Source of the DNA: Amorphophallus konjac
Lineage: Eukaryota > Streptophyta > Magnoliopsida > Alismatales > Araceae
Assembly (NCBI GenBank): GCA_022559845.1
Contig: CM040117.1
Coordinates: 148,246,732-148,310,731 of the forward strand
Length of the DNA: 64,000 nucleotides
Direction: 5' to 3'
Both the position numbers and the translations under genes were made by a program. The notes below the pieces were generated by a model. The model saw only the letters and a program-made list of their open reading frames with translations. It did no database searches and was not told the origin of the DNA. The first letter of the stretch is position 1, and each line of letters begins with the position of its first letter. Below are positions 46,634-58,251 of this stretch, one piece after another.

Positions 46634-48602
46634 ATTGAAGACTTTGTGAGTAGTCTTCATTTAATGGAAGACTCTCCGGGGTGTCTTCAATTTACGTACA
46701 GGTTCAACTAATTGACGACACTGCGTAGGGTCACCAATTGAGTTATCTTTCAAGTGGGTTGTGCTTCGTATAAGAATGGTACACTCTGTGATACAAGCTA
46801 CTATTCATTTTTCCAAAGTTTCTTCAAATCAGAATCCGAAGACATGGTCAGGTGGTGAAAAATCGCAGGGTCACCGAAGTATATTCTGGTAAATTTTTTG
46901 TGGTTCGGTTTAATAGTTATAGATTTTTGAATGCGTTGATTTACTAATTACTGAAAATTCCAGAAACTGGAATTGATGTCATTGCACATGTCTTCAATTA
47001 ATTGACGACCATGCGCGGCGTCTTCAATTCTGAAATTGGCGTCCTGGTCAGGGGCGCCATTTACAGATGGTTGGTCACTATTCATCAGTATAAAATTTCT
47101 CCAAATCAGAAAGTAAGAGTACGTGCAGGTAGGGTAAAATGTCAGGATTCCAGAAACATGTTCATGTATAGATTTCATGCTTTAGTTTGATAGTTATGGA
47201 TTTTTGAATGTGTTGAATTATTAATTACTAGCAATTGTGGAAATGGAAATGACGACATTGCGAAGTGTCTTCATTTAATTGGCGCCCCCTGAGGGGTCTT
47301 CAATTTGGTAATTGGCGCCCTGGTCTGGGGCGCCATTTACCTGAGAGCTGGCCCTCTCATGTTTTTAAAACATGCAAGTATTTGGTGTACAGAGGTTCTA
47401 TACTAAGGTTTAAAATATGGTTATTAAGTCTGTAAAACTTGTGTAATAAAATATGTTCAAAAACTCATGAAATCATGCTTAACAGACTATGTTCAACTCA
47501 TAAAGATCATGGTAACAGTATGTATAAAATCATATGCGACAGGTGTAACAGGCTATTAAGATATGTATAACATGGTATATACATGGTTATTGCTTGATCA
47601 TGGTAAAGCCAGGTGATATATAGCATGATTGACGAGTTAATCGAACTCTAAGCATGCATCAGTTAACCTATTTAGCTACTAGTTAGGCAAGGATTTGAGA
47701 ACACCTACCTTTTGTCGTGAGTTATGAGGTTCAGAATAAAGAAGCTACAGCAGGATCGCAGCAGGACGTAGACTCGGTAAGAAGACGCTCCTTCAGCAAT
47801 GATGGCGACAGTAGCCTCTGTCAGTGCTACGAAGGGGATTAGTTATAGGGAATCACAAAGCATTGGTTTATTGCTTTGCGGGTCCTGCTAAGTAGGCATG
47901 GGGTTTGCCAGCTAAAATGAGGTTGCTCGTGCCTCAACCTTCTAGAAACACTGAGGAAATGACGCCATTGTAAGGGGTCGTTCATTAATATAGGTGGTAC
48001 TATTCACGTAAATGACGCCTTGCATGAGGGCATCATTAGTCTAGGTGGCATTATTGATTTGAATGACGCCCTTGCAAGAGGGCGTTAAATGTTAGACAAT
48101 TCTACCACATTCACGTGTTAGCCTTCATGGTGTATCTCTACATATTAATATTTTAGTGGCAACAGTGGCCCCAAGGGAAAATGGTGCCTCTTCAAGGGAA
48201 AATGGCGCCTCTTCATCTAGTCTTCAATTTGCTTGGTTGGAAAAGGTGGAAACCACTTACGTACATCCCATGGCCCATGTGTTAAAGTTGGTCTTGCACT
48301 TTTATATAATAACCCCTTCATGGTTTGGCTCTTTATACAAAGCCTCTCATTGTAAGATTCTTTAGGAAAAGTACACTACATACTATGCATAAAGTTGGAT
48401 TGCACATTTATATGCTAGCCCCCATGAGGTTTGGCTCTTTACATAAAGCCTTCATGTTTCTTTATGGCATAAGGTGAGGTTGGCTTGTATATTTATGTTA
48501 TAGTCCTTATGAGGTTGGGTTCCTTATGTAAGACCTTCATGTATGATTTCTTTTAGGAAGAAGTTTTAAATTTACTCAAAGGTATTTATCGGGGGTGCTA
48601 CA

Positions 48603-49042
48603 CATGCTTACGACCAGGGTTTTCCCTGCGGAGACTTTGCCCTCTTGACATACTTTTGCATTTGAGATTTTGATACTTTGAGGATCTAAGATTTTGATAG
48701 ATAGACATCGATTTTTTTTCTTCCTTTGGGCTTTTGACATTTTTGTTCCCTTTTAGGTCATGACTTCCACCTACTAGGGCGGCGGGTAGGTTTGTTGATC
48801 CAGCCCGGAACCTCGTTCCCCCTTGTGGACCGAAGAGAAGAGAATAGGTAATGCCACGCACTCTTGGTTCTGTTTTGACTTTCCTCGGATTTTGTGCCAC
48901 TTGAGCTCCTGAGTTAGGCATGTTGTGTGTGCTGGTATTGACCCCAGGTTAAATCATCAAGACTGAAGAATGAATTAGAGATTTTTTATTTTTCAAGCCA
49001 CTTGGCCCATGCACCATACTAGTCTCATTTTTTTAATGGGTC
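48603..49042 (-). other. 3' untranslated region of the Tat element, right of Tekay-2
   Basis: Between the integrase stop and the insertion point; begins with the right CATGC duplication. No coding sequence is supported. Frames that cross 48602 join unrelated sequences. Confidence 0.6.
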
Positions 49043-50230
49043 TTAGGGGTAATATTTCTTGAGATACAATCTATTCCAAGGGTGAGCCAATTCTTCTCCT
49101 TCAGCATTAATCAGTTTATAAGCATTACCAAGATAAACATCTTTTATTATATAAGGCCCCTCCCAGTTTGGTTGAAGTTTAGAGCGGGGTCCACTAGGTT
49201 TTATAAAGATTCTTTTAATTACCATTTCACCATCTTTGAATTTTCTCTCAATTACTTTCTTTTGATAGAAACACGAAAGCCTGTTTTGATAAACTCTTGC
49301 ATGTTCGGCGACGGCCAGACGTCTCTCATCTAAGAGTTCCAATTGTACAAGGAGAGATTCACGACGTTCATCAATGGAGAGCTCATTGTCCAATTGTACT
49401 CTAACGAAAGGTATAAGAATCTCATAGGGAGCCACTACCTCCATTCCATAAGGGCGAATGGGATTTGCCCAGTAGGCATACGAATGGAAGCACGGTAGGC
49501 CCATAGAGCTTCTACGAGCTTCTCTGGTCAATCCGCAAATTTCTTAGCTTTACACGTTTTCTTGATGATTTTAATCAAAGTTTTATTCATTGCCTCTGCT
49601 TGACCATTGCCCTGTGGATAATAAGGAGACGAATAATGCAATGTAATGTTATACCTGTTGCAGAGGTCCTGAAGCTCTTGAGAGATGAACTATGGCCCAT
49701 TGTCGATGACGATGGTACTTGGTATGCCGAACCTAGCGATGATGTTCTTCATAACAAATTTGTACACTATTGACGCTTTGATCTCCACGTATACTTTCGC
49801 TTCCACCCACTTGGTGAAGTACTCCGTGGCCGTGAGTATGAATGACTTCGATTTTGTGAGGAGGCTCGGATCACCAAGAGGTCCAATGATATCGAAAGCC
49901 CACATGGAGAAAGGCCATGGGGAGGACATAGGATGGAGTGAAGAAGCAGGAGAATGAATCTTGTCATCTTGCAGTTGGCACTTGACACACCTTCGAACAT
50001 AGATAGAGTAGTCCTCTTCTAGAGTGGGCCAATAGAAGCCTAATCTAAAGATTTTCTTAGCTGGTATCTGGCTATTTACATGACCCCCACAAACTCTAGC
50101 ATGTGCCTCTTCCACAACCTTCCAAGATTCATCATCGTCAAGGCATCTAAGCAGAACACCGGTGAGACTCCTTCTATAGAGCATACCTTCAACCAAAGTA
50201 TATCTCTGAGCAACTCTCTTGATGGCTCTC
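49043..50230 (-). pseudogene. Tat-type integrase
   Basis: Zinc-finger region (GGHVNSQIPAKKIFRLGFYWPT, CVKCQLQDD), then the catalytic core (WAFDIIGPLGD, FTKWVEAK, FGIPSTIVIDNGP), broken by a TAG just after NGP (about 49687). It continues to a C-terminal part ending NWEGPYIIKDVYLGNAYKL and HPWNRLYLKKYYP. A TGA near 49529 splits the C-terminal part. There is no chromodomain, in contrast to the Tekay elements; this fits Tat/Ogre. Confidence 0.85.
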
Positions 50231-50439
50231 TTTTCTTCAGCAGTGGCTTCTTCAGGAAAAGACTGATCATGGCAATACTTGGCAATCTCATAATACCATG
50301 GTTTCTCCTCATCAGCCAATTCTTCTTCTAGATCCAAAAGTATGACCTCTCTATTCTCAATGATTTGTCCTTCCTTAACTTTCTTAAGCACTTCCTCCTT
50401 AATACTAAGAAATGCAGGATCTTTGATAGTAGGAGTGAG

Positions 50440-50871
50440 ATGCTTCTGAATGATAACAGAATGGAAATCCCTTTCGGAAAGGAAAATCAAGGAGGAGGCA
50501 AGCGAAGCAAGAGCATCAGCTAAGATATTTTGGCTACGAGGAACATGGATAAAGATCAACTTAGTAAAGAGCTTGGCATAAGTAGAAGCAAGTTCCTGGT
50601 AGGGTTTGAGCTTAGGATCGAGCGTGCAGCATTTGATGAGCACTTGGCGAAGAATCAGCTGACTATCACCTACGATCCGCAACTGGGTGACACCAAATTG
50701 ATGAGCGGCCTCAAGTCCGGCCAGAAGAGCCTCATATTCAGCTATATTATTTGTAACTAGGAATGCAAGCTGAGAGACAAGTGGAATGATGATACCCTCA
50801 GGTGTTAAAAGAACCATGCCAATCCCCCTACCATGAGAGTTCAGAGCTCCATCAAAATGTAACGTCCACAT
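50440..50871 (-). pseudogene. Second (archaeal-type) RNase H of a Tat/Ogre element
   Basis: WTLHFDGALNSHGRGIGMV, NNIAEYEALLAGLEAA, RIVGDSQLILRQV and QNILADALASLAS show the catalytic D-E-D-D pattern in order. An extra RNase H between the standard RNase H and integrase is a hallmark of the Tat/Ogre lineage and supports that assignment. It is continuous with the integrase frame. Confidence 0.85.
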
Positions 50872-50879
50872 AGGATCCG

Positions 50880-52193
50880 AAGGTTAGTTGATGGACATTA
50901 GTTCTTCATCTGGAAACTCTGAGTGAGCAGGATCAAATCTTGGAAGAGGATGATGAGCAAGATGTTCTGCGATGGCATAGTCTTTAATAACCTTTTGCTG
51001 AATGTAGATGATATCGAACTGAGAGAGGAAGCTTTACCATCGTGCCAATCGATCAGTAAGGATGAACTTTTCGAGAAGGAATTTGATAGGATTTATGTGA
51101 GTAATGAGACGCACCTCATGAGCTAAGAAATAATGCTTCAATTTCTACACTACCCAAACCAAAGCAACGCAAGTCTTCTCCATAGCCGTATATTTCTACT
51201 CACAGGGGTTGAGAAGCTTAGACAAGTAGTATGTTACCCTCTCCTTACCTTCCTCATCATCTTGCGCAAGGATAGCACCTACTGAGTCATCCAGGACAGA
51301 GATATAAAGAACAAGCGGTTTGCCTGGAACAGGCGGCCTTAGGACAGGAGGATTGGCCAAGTAATCCTTTAATCTATCAAAAACTGTCTGACACTTGTCA
51401 TCCCAATAAAATTTGACCTCTGGCTTAGTAAGCTCGTAGAACGGCCTACACCCTTGTGAGTGCTGGGAGACAAACCGGCGAATGAATTGCAACCTCCCAA
51501 TCAATCCTCGAACTTTCTTCAAATTTTTGGGGGGGCATATCTCTTATTGCCCTTGCCTTGTTGGGATCGATCTCAATACCCCTCTTACTAATGATGAATC
51601 CAAGCAATTTTCCTGACGAAACACCAAATACACATTTCTTGGGGTTCATTTTCAATTGATATTCTCGTGCTCTGTGCAAAACCTTTGCTAAAACCCTAGG
51701 ATGCTTAATCCTCATCCTTGACTTCACTACCAGGTCATCAACATACACTTCTATATAAACATGGATCATATCATGAAAAATAGCCATCATGGCCCTTTGG
51801 TAGGTGGCTCCGGCATTCTTAAGTCCGAATGGCATGACCACATAACAATAAGTGCCCTAAGGTGTAGTGAATGAAGTCTTTTCTTGATCTTCCTCAGCCA
51901 AGCGAATCTGATTGTAACCTGAAAAGTCATCCATGAAAGAGAGAGTCTTAAACCCTGCCATGTTATCAATCAGCACGTCAATGTGAGGGAGGGGGAAATC
52001 ATCTTTAGGACACGCTCGGTTTAAGGTCCCAAAAATCTTTGCAAATTCTCACTCTTCCATCCTTCTTCATTACCGGGACGATATTAGCCACCCAATTTGG
52101 ATGGAGGATAACTCTAATGAATCTAGTCTTATGTAGCTTATCAACCTCTTCTTTCATTTTCAAAGCCATGTGTGGGTGAAAACGTCTTAACCT
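50880..52193 (-). pseudogene. Tat-type reverse transcriptase and first RNase H
   Basis: RT palm: IRLAEEDQEKTSF, VMPFGLKNAGATYQRAM and the catalytic YVDDLVVKSRM near 51710-51745. Next are the connection (RGLIGRLQFIRRFVSQ) and RNase H (VLYISVLDDSVGAILAQD, where DSVG replaces the usual DAS/DXA context). Stops and frameshifts occur near 52193, 51990, 51856, 51520 and 51195. Inactive. Confidence 0.85.
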
Positions 52194-53234
52194 CTACTTG
52201 ACCGGGATGGATCCTGGCTTCAATGGGAGACGGTGTTCAACTAGCGCAAGTTCCAATCCCGACATATCCTCATAACTCCATGCAAATGTGTCCTTATACT
52301 CTTGGAGAACCTGAATAAGCGCCTCTTCTTCTGATGGCCGTAAATTTTTACTTATGAGGACGATCCTAGGGTTTTCCTTGGTTCCCAAGTTGATTTCTTT
52401 GGTAGGTTCTTCTACTGAGGCTGACGGCTCCTCGAATCTCCTCATTCCACTAGCAAAAGCATCAGCCTCGTCCTCATACTCGCAGTATTCCTCGTCCTCC
52501 TCTTCAATAGGGTCTTCATCATTCATAATCTCATAAACCCCAAACCCTTCATCTATGGAACATACAGCCTCACATTCTATTTCCGGCAGGGGAAGCGGAT
52601 CTTCTAAAAACTCGGGAAGGGCCAAACATGCCCGGCATCTCCTAGCTAACTCCAACATGAACCTACGGGGAATTTATTTACCCTTGGCTTTCCTAGTTGC
52701 TATTACCCCAAGGCTCTTAGAAGAAGAAGAAGAAGAACAAGATGAACTACCCTAATCTAAAGAGGAGGGAGGAAAAAGGGGTTCAGAAGGAGATACAGAA
52801 GAAGAAGACGCCTGGTCAGAGGAGGAGAGAAAGTCCGCTAGCGGACCCTGGAGGGGCGGCCCTTGGGTCGGGGCACACTCCTGAACATGATAGGAAGTCT
52901 CCTCAATAGTGATGGTAGAATGTGGAGTTAGAAAATTGGCATTTTTTTTTTCGTCTCCACAAATGGCAAAGCATTGAGATGAGGAGGAAGAAGGAGAAGA
53001 TTCAGTGAGGGAAAGATGAGATAAACGCTGAATGAGGGAATGCCCGGGGAGGGATGAGATGGAAAGCTAGGAGAACTACTCCAGGAGTTGAGGAGAAATT
53101 GGGGAAGATTGGAAAGAATTGGGAGAAATAGAGATCAAGACCGCGGGTGGTCTAGGAATAGTGGAGGTAAACAATCTGGCAGACAAACGGATAATAAGTG
53201 ATGGATGTAAGGCATCAATAACAAATAGGTCGGC
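52194..53234 (-). pseudogene. Linker before RT with an acidic low-complexity region
   Basis: An acidic segment (DEDPIEEEDEEYCEYEDEAD) precedes the conserved pre-RT sequence (KDTFAWSYEDMSGLE, VEHRLPLKPG) at 52200-52300. Upstream (52700-53230) is Ser/Glu-rich and interrupted. Such acidic linkers are common before RT in Ogre-like polyproteins. Confidence 0.6.
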
Positions 53235-53867
53235 CTACAGCCTACCCATAGTAAAGCCCTCCTCAAAGGGCACATCTGGTTCTCCGGTATCAGTGTAGTT
53301 ACTCAGCAATTGCCTCTTGTCGGTGATGGCTATTGGCCTCTCGAGTAAATCATGAATCAGTGGTGGCCATTCTGGATCTATCGGTAAAAACAACCGGCTG
53401 AGGGCAATAGAAATGTCATTCATATCAAACCACCGGTACCACTCACATTCCGGATCATCCATTTTTCTTCTTTTGAATGGCCTCAATGAGTCCAAGGTCT
53501 TATATGTAGCCAGCGGTGCCAGATGGCGAGCAAACTGACGTGCATGAACATCCTGGCAATCGAACACTGAGGTGACCACTGTAGTTTGTTCTCCAATCTG
53601 CTCAACTGGCCCTTTCAAAAAGTGAGTATACAGAGACCACATGAGGGGCCGCCTGTCCGTCTTCATGGTGGATGACATTATAGCCCAGGGTTCTTCTTCA
53701 ATGATCTCAGCCTTCTCTTTACTCGGTCCTTCATACCCCAAGCCGCCTCGGGGAATAAGCTTCTTGTCTTTTATGGGTTTCAATCTGCCTTGGAGCATTG
53801 CTCCCAATCCTTTGCTGGGTCTATAGCCCATTTTCAAAATTATTTTCCATCCAGGAGCGTTCAACAT
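53235..53867 (-). pseudogene. G-patch-like segment of the Tat polyprotein
   Basis: Contains a MGYRPSKGLGAMLQGRLKPI motif followed by GGLGYEG, resembling the Gly-rich G-patch-like segment between protease and RT in Ogre/Tat elements. It is followed by a conserved RRKMDDPECEWYRWFDMND segment and ends DVPFEEGFTMG. Its function is unknown; RNA binding is only suggested by the motif. Confidence 0.6.
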
Positions 53868-53888
53868 TTGCTTCTTTTTCTTCCCCTT

Positions 53889-54542
53889 TTATGGAGGGGG
53901 TGAGACTGGCACATATCTAATTGTTGTAGTTTGAGGCTTCAAGATGTCCTGCCGCGGGTCGGCATGATCTAGCAGAGAGAGCAGTGGCCTGTTAGTCAGC
54001 CAAATGGAGGGCAAAGATGTGGCCGAATGAATATCTTCTGACGGCAAGATAGGCACACTGGTCACCTTGATGATCCGCCCCTTATGCGGAAACATCAAAC
54101 ATTGATGGTTTGTTGAGGGTACGGCGTCAAGTGCTTGAATATATGGACGGCCCAAAATTCCATTGAATATGGGTTCCATGTCCAGAATATGAAAATCAGT
54201 GCTAACCGTGACCGATCCCAATCCTACCTTCAAGGTGACTACCCCCAGGGATGGCTTCTTTGTGTTATCATATGCCGTGACTGTAATGGGTGAAGGCCGA
54301 ATCTTACTTTCAGAAATGTCATACATCTTTAAAATACTTGGCGGCAGCACATTTATAGAGGCACCAGTATCCACCAAACATTGATTGACGGCTACTTTAT
54401 GGATATTGACAGTAATGCACAAAGCATATTTTCGAGCCGGCATGGGCGCCAGATCATGCTTATGGAAAACAATGGCCGGTAAATCACTAGTTGGAGTCAA
54501 CACTGCTAAAATATGTTCTACTGGAAGGTCCTCATTAACCAT
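53889..54542 (-). pseudogene. Retropepsin-like protease of the Tat element
   Basis: CLVDTGASINVLPPSIL carries the aspartic protease DTG site, and DMEPIFNGILGRPYI is the second conserved region. It starts right after a stop that separates it from the gag tail. It would process the polyprotein; the surrounding frame breaks make it inactive. Confidence 0.85.
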
Positions 54543-54545
54543 TAC

Positions 54546-54979
54546 TTTCTATAAATACTGCATTAATGCCTCCTGATGAGTCTTGGACCTTTTGATTAAT
54601 TCTAAAATCAAAATCCTTGCCGAGGTTTTGTCAAGATACTTCAACAAAGCATATTGGGTGCCCGGCATGGGCTCCTGTCCTTGTTCCTGTTCTTCTTGTG
54701 CTGTTGACGGCTCTGGATCCTGACGCTGCTGAGGAAACACACGGTGAAAAATCCGTCCAGCAGGAGCACCATGGTTTGAGAATTCTGCGCCTCTGTCGGG
54801 TTGGTGGCAGGTGGAGGGTTAATGGAGGTAGAAGGGGTGTCGAAGTTCACAGCTGCGGGAGAAGGTTGAAAAGGGACAACCGACGCAGGTACCCATATGA
54901 GCGCCCTTGCCGGTTGTGGGTTGGTGGGAAGCGGTGATGCTGTAGGTGACGGGTTTACGACAAGTGTTGGCATCTTAGT
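54546..54979 (-). pseudogene. Tat gag C-terminal remnant, cut by Tekay-3
   Basis: A Pro/Ala-rich segment (PTASPLPTNPQPARALIW) and, in another frame, the pre-protease motif YALLKYLDKTSARILILELI. Coding stops at 54979 where the Tekay-3 LTR begins; the rest of gag should lie right of the window. Confidence 0.65.
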
Positions 54980-57900
54980 TGTCACGCCCCGAGCCTTTAT
55001 TACAACGGAAGACTAACTCGAGGAACGTGAACAGCCGACATGGTAAGCCTCTTGTGAGCAAGAACGATCAGAGCGCAAGACAATCACACATAAAAATGCA
55101 ATTACACAATAACTTACTCAAACTCCAACTTATTTCATTAATAAGCAAAATATTCCAATACAATAACTTTTCAACCTTCTTCAATCCATCAGACTCAAGA
55201 AAAAAGGAAAAATTACAAGACTCGATCTAAACAATATTGACTTTCCTAAGTCTTCACTCTCATTTTGATATCACATTCATTCGATCTCGGACCCGCTACT
55301 TGTATAACTCGAATCTGAATTCGAATCACTTCCATCTCCTGAAAAAGATTAGAAATAGGTAATGAGCACACTTACCCAGTAGGTATCTTCGCATCAACAT
55401 GAAGGTACTATTAAAGTGATTAGCAATTTAGCTCTAAAGAAAATAAAGTGAAATCATGCGAATGCGATAAATCATATGTAAATAACCAAGGTAACAAGAC
55501 GATCATGTAAGATAGAATGAACAAGTATGAATCAGCAAGAATGTATCAAGAACATGATATACCCTTTCATGAACAAGAATGTATCGAGAATGTACTAGTA
55601 AACCACGTAATCATCACACAAACATCTTTTGCTTATGAGCAAGTATTTAGTGAATTTCTATGGAATATCATGTAACAAGCAAGAAACTCATGTACGTATA
55701 TATGTCGTGTCTTGTGGATTTTCACTTCACGAGCCGTGGATTTTCACTTATTTATAAAGAAAGTACTCACAGCGTAATGCGACGCCAGTAGCATCATACC
55801 CCATGGTTTACAGTATGTTTCCGACAATCAGTCGAGGGGACTAGCATAGACTCCTAGAACACAATCAGTACTCAATCGCATCTTCAAGTATAAATCAAGC
55901 TACTTCTACGTTTCAAGCAATAAAATATGGCCAGTAATATAACAAGTTCAATAAGTTTCAATGAATGAACGCTTCAATTTAAGAATGCGAGGAATCAAGA
56001 ATGACTTAAAACAAGGTTATGCTCATGGAAACAATTTGACAGCATAACAGTACATTCCTTATCTTTCATAATTTAAATTTAAGTATCTTGAATAATATGA
56101 CAAGTCCTAGACCATCAATAATCCATCTAGGAACTTTGAAATATTAACCCTTAGGTCAAACCTCGGGTTAAAGTACTCAGGAATTGTGATGGTCAATTAA
56201 TGGGCCGTTACTGAGTCACATTTCTGGTTGGACTCAGTAAATGTGACGTATACTGGACCGTTAGATGGGCTTGACGGTCGAGTAATAGGCCGTTACATAG
56301 TCAAAACCAGAAAATAGCAATAGTACTTTCTAAACAATTGAGCTTTAATGGTACAACCAACTCGACGTCCTAGTGGGAATCCCAGGCTCGCAGAGAATTA
56401 CGGAGGCCTTGAAACAAGATTTCCTAATCCATTGGAAGGAATATCCAATAGAGAGGTCCTCAAGTCCAAGAATATGTTCCTATGTGCAAAGTGTGAACTA
56501 ATGGTCATATACCGGAATATATGCCATGCACTTAGAGAAATTGACTCTATAGACGGAAAAGAATGTGTAACGATGTGAAACCATGATAAAACTCCGTCAA
56601 TACATCAGTTAAAATCATGTTTTTTAATACAAAACTATAGAGTTTTAGCAAATGAAATTAACATGTACTTAAAATAACTCAAAGTGCTTTAGACATGCAT
56701 GAATCAATTTATAAACTCAAAGTTCATGAAGATAGGTCAAAACTTAGATAACTAGGCTTATTTATAAGCTACTTTGACAGTTCTCAATTCTGTCCCGAAT
56801 AGATATAACACAGCACTCTAGCGGACTAAGACAGGCACGTCATATGGCTGTGATGGTTTATCGTGGAGCCGTCAGAGTGTTGTAACACTCTGATCCTAGT
56901 CCGATAGAGATTACAGAGAAATTTAAGTACAACAGGCAGTGTGACGGCTCATCGTAAGGCCGTCAGAGTCATGTGATGGTCTAACTATAATCCGTCAGAG
57001 CACTGCTGGCAGTAAGTAAAAGATCTATGGTTTAAAACCTTTCATGCAAGAAGAATCAAAATAAACAACTACTCTAGTCACGACAGAACGAAGAATAGGC
57101 CATCTAGATGCATAGGTCGTAGTGGATGAACAAGAGAATATCTTTTATCTTTAAATTAGGCCAAGGACATGCATGTATGCATAGACCTACTAAAACATGA
57201 AATTCATGGTCTATAGTGCATGGAATCAAGTAAAACCAGAGGGCTTTTATCCCTAACATGATATTCTTGCCGTTCATGAGATAACTTACCTCTTTACTGG
57301 GCTTTCAACTTCCAATTTGGGACTACAAGACACGCCCTAGTTCTTTCCTTCCAGTGAGTTTTCAGCAACTTCACGTCGCTTCAACTCCTCAATCTCTTGA
57401 CCTAAGGATGTGAAATTTGGAGGGTAAGGAGGTGAAACTAAGGGGAACAGAAAGTTCTAAAGACACTTAGGCTAATTACCTCGATATGGTGTTCTAATCT
57501 CCTGATCTTCAGTGGACTTTCGCTCAAGTTCCTGGGTTGCTATGGTCGAACCAGCAACTTTGGAAGCTTCAAACTCCTTGTGTAGTTGATCTCCTAGCAC
57601 AAAATTTTGAGGAAGATTAGTCCTATGTATTAACAACAAAAAGTTCTAAAGAACTTATCCGAAATACTATCTCCTTACCTTAGTTCCACGCAAGCCAATG
57701 TAGGGGTCGCGCAGGTCAAAACTAGGGTCTATTTATAGGTTCTAGCTAGGGTTTTGAGGATTAGATCGATTCTAGAGTCCTTAGATCGACTTCTGAGTGT
57801 CCTTAACACGTTTACTAGTCCTCCCATCTCGATCCCTAAGAGATAGACTAGCAAAAATCTAATCTTTTTACTCTTTCTTCCATTCACGGAACTGACAGAG

Positions 57901-58240
57901 CGTGACGGTCGACTCTTGGTGCGTTACATGCCTGTGGCGGTCGCACGATAGACCGCTACAGTTACTGTGCGTAGAATTCAACTTAATTCAAACTCGTTTA
58001 TTTGTTTTATCCACATAATTATCTATAAAAGGATATTTATCCTTAAAATTCGTGAATAGGCTAAATAACCTTCTAGAATATGTGCCAAACTTAATGGGCT
58101 TGGTCCTTAAACCTTTTGGGCTTCAATTAAATAGGGTAGATTAATCGTTTACCATAAATGGGGCCTTAATGAATTTCTAATAAATTTCAAAAAATTATTA
58201 AATAACTCCTGAAATAATATAAATATTCTGGGTCATTACA
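54980..58240 (-). repeat. Tekay-3 3' LTR
   Basis: 3261 bp. TATA box on the minus strand at 57729-57737. 20-nt dyads include ACGGCTCATCGTAAGGCCGT (56944), ACGGTCGACTCTTGGTGCGT (57905) and GCGGTCGCACGATAGACCGC (57937): same arms and length as Tekay-1 but different cores. Short frames inside are not genes. Confidence 0.92.
57729..57737 (-). promoter_or_regulatory. TATA box, Tekay-3
   Basis: TATAAATAG on the minus strand, at the position equivalent to the Tekay-1 TATA box. Confidence 0.7.
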
Positions 58241-58251
58241 CCCTCCCCCAC

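Larger units (their letters stand above)
34002..48602 (-). mobile_element. Tekay-2: full-length chromovirus with a nested solo LTR
   Basis: Perfect 5-bp target duplication CATGC at 33997-34001 and 48603-48607. Two LTRs (34002-37739 and 42404-48602), an iMet primer site, gag-pol and a polypurine tract are all on the minus strand. It lies in the 3' untranslated region of the minus-strand Tat element. The right LTR is enlarged by a 2432-bp solo LTR of another family. Gag-pol has many stops, so it is inactive. Confidence 0.95.
42404..48602 (-). repeat. Tekay-2 5' LTR, interrupted by a solo LTR
   Basis: Collinear with 34002-37739 except for the solo LTR at 43503-45934 and its duplication. Small differences include five instead of four 33-bp repeats, a shorter (TA)n run, and a duplicated AAGGGAAAATGG segment near 48174-48205. 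Confidence 0.93.

Noticed and set aside
46466..46660. Minus-strand frame with an 11-residue repeat (FNSLNSGSQQV)
   Set aside because: It is the 33-bp LTR tandem repeat read in one frame; the homologous LTR has no equivalent open frame.
48598..48921. 107-codon minus-strand frame
   Set aside because: It crosses the Tekay-2 insertion edge at 48602 and so joins unrelated sequences.
54617..54937. Plus-strand frame of 106 codons
   Set aside because: It is antisense to the Tat gag tail and has no recognisable domain.
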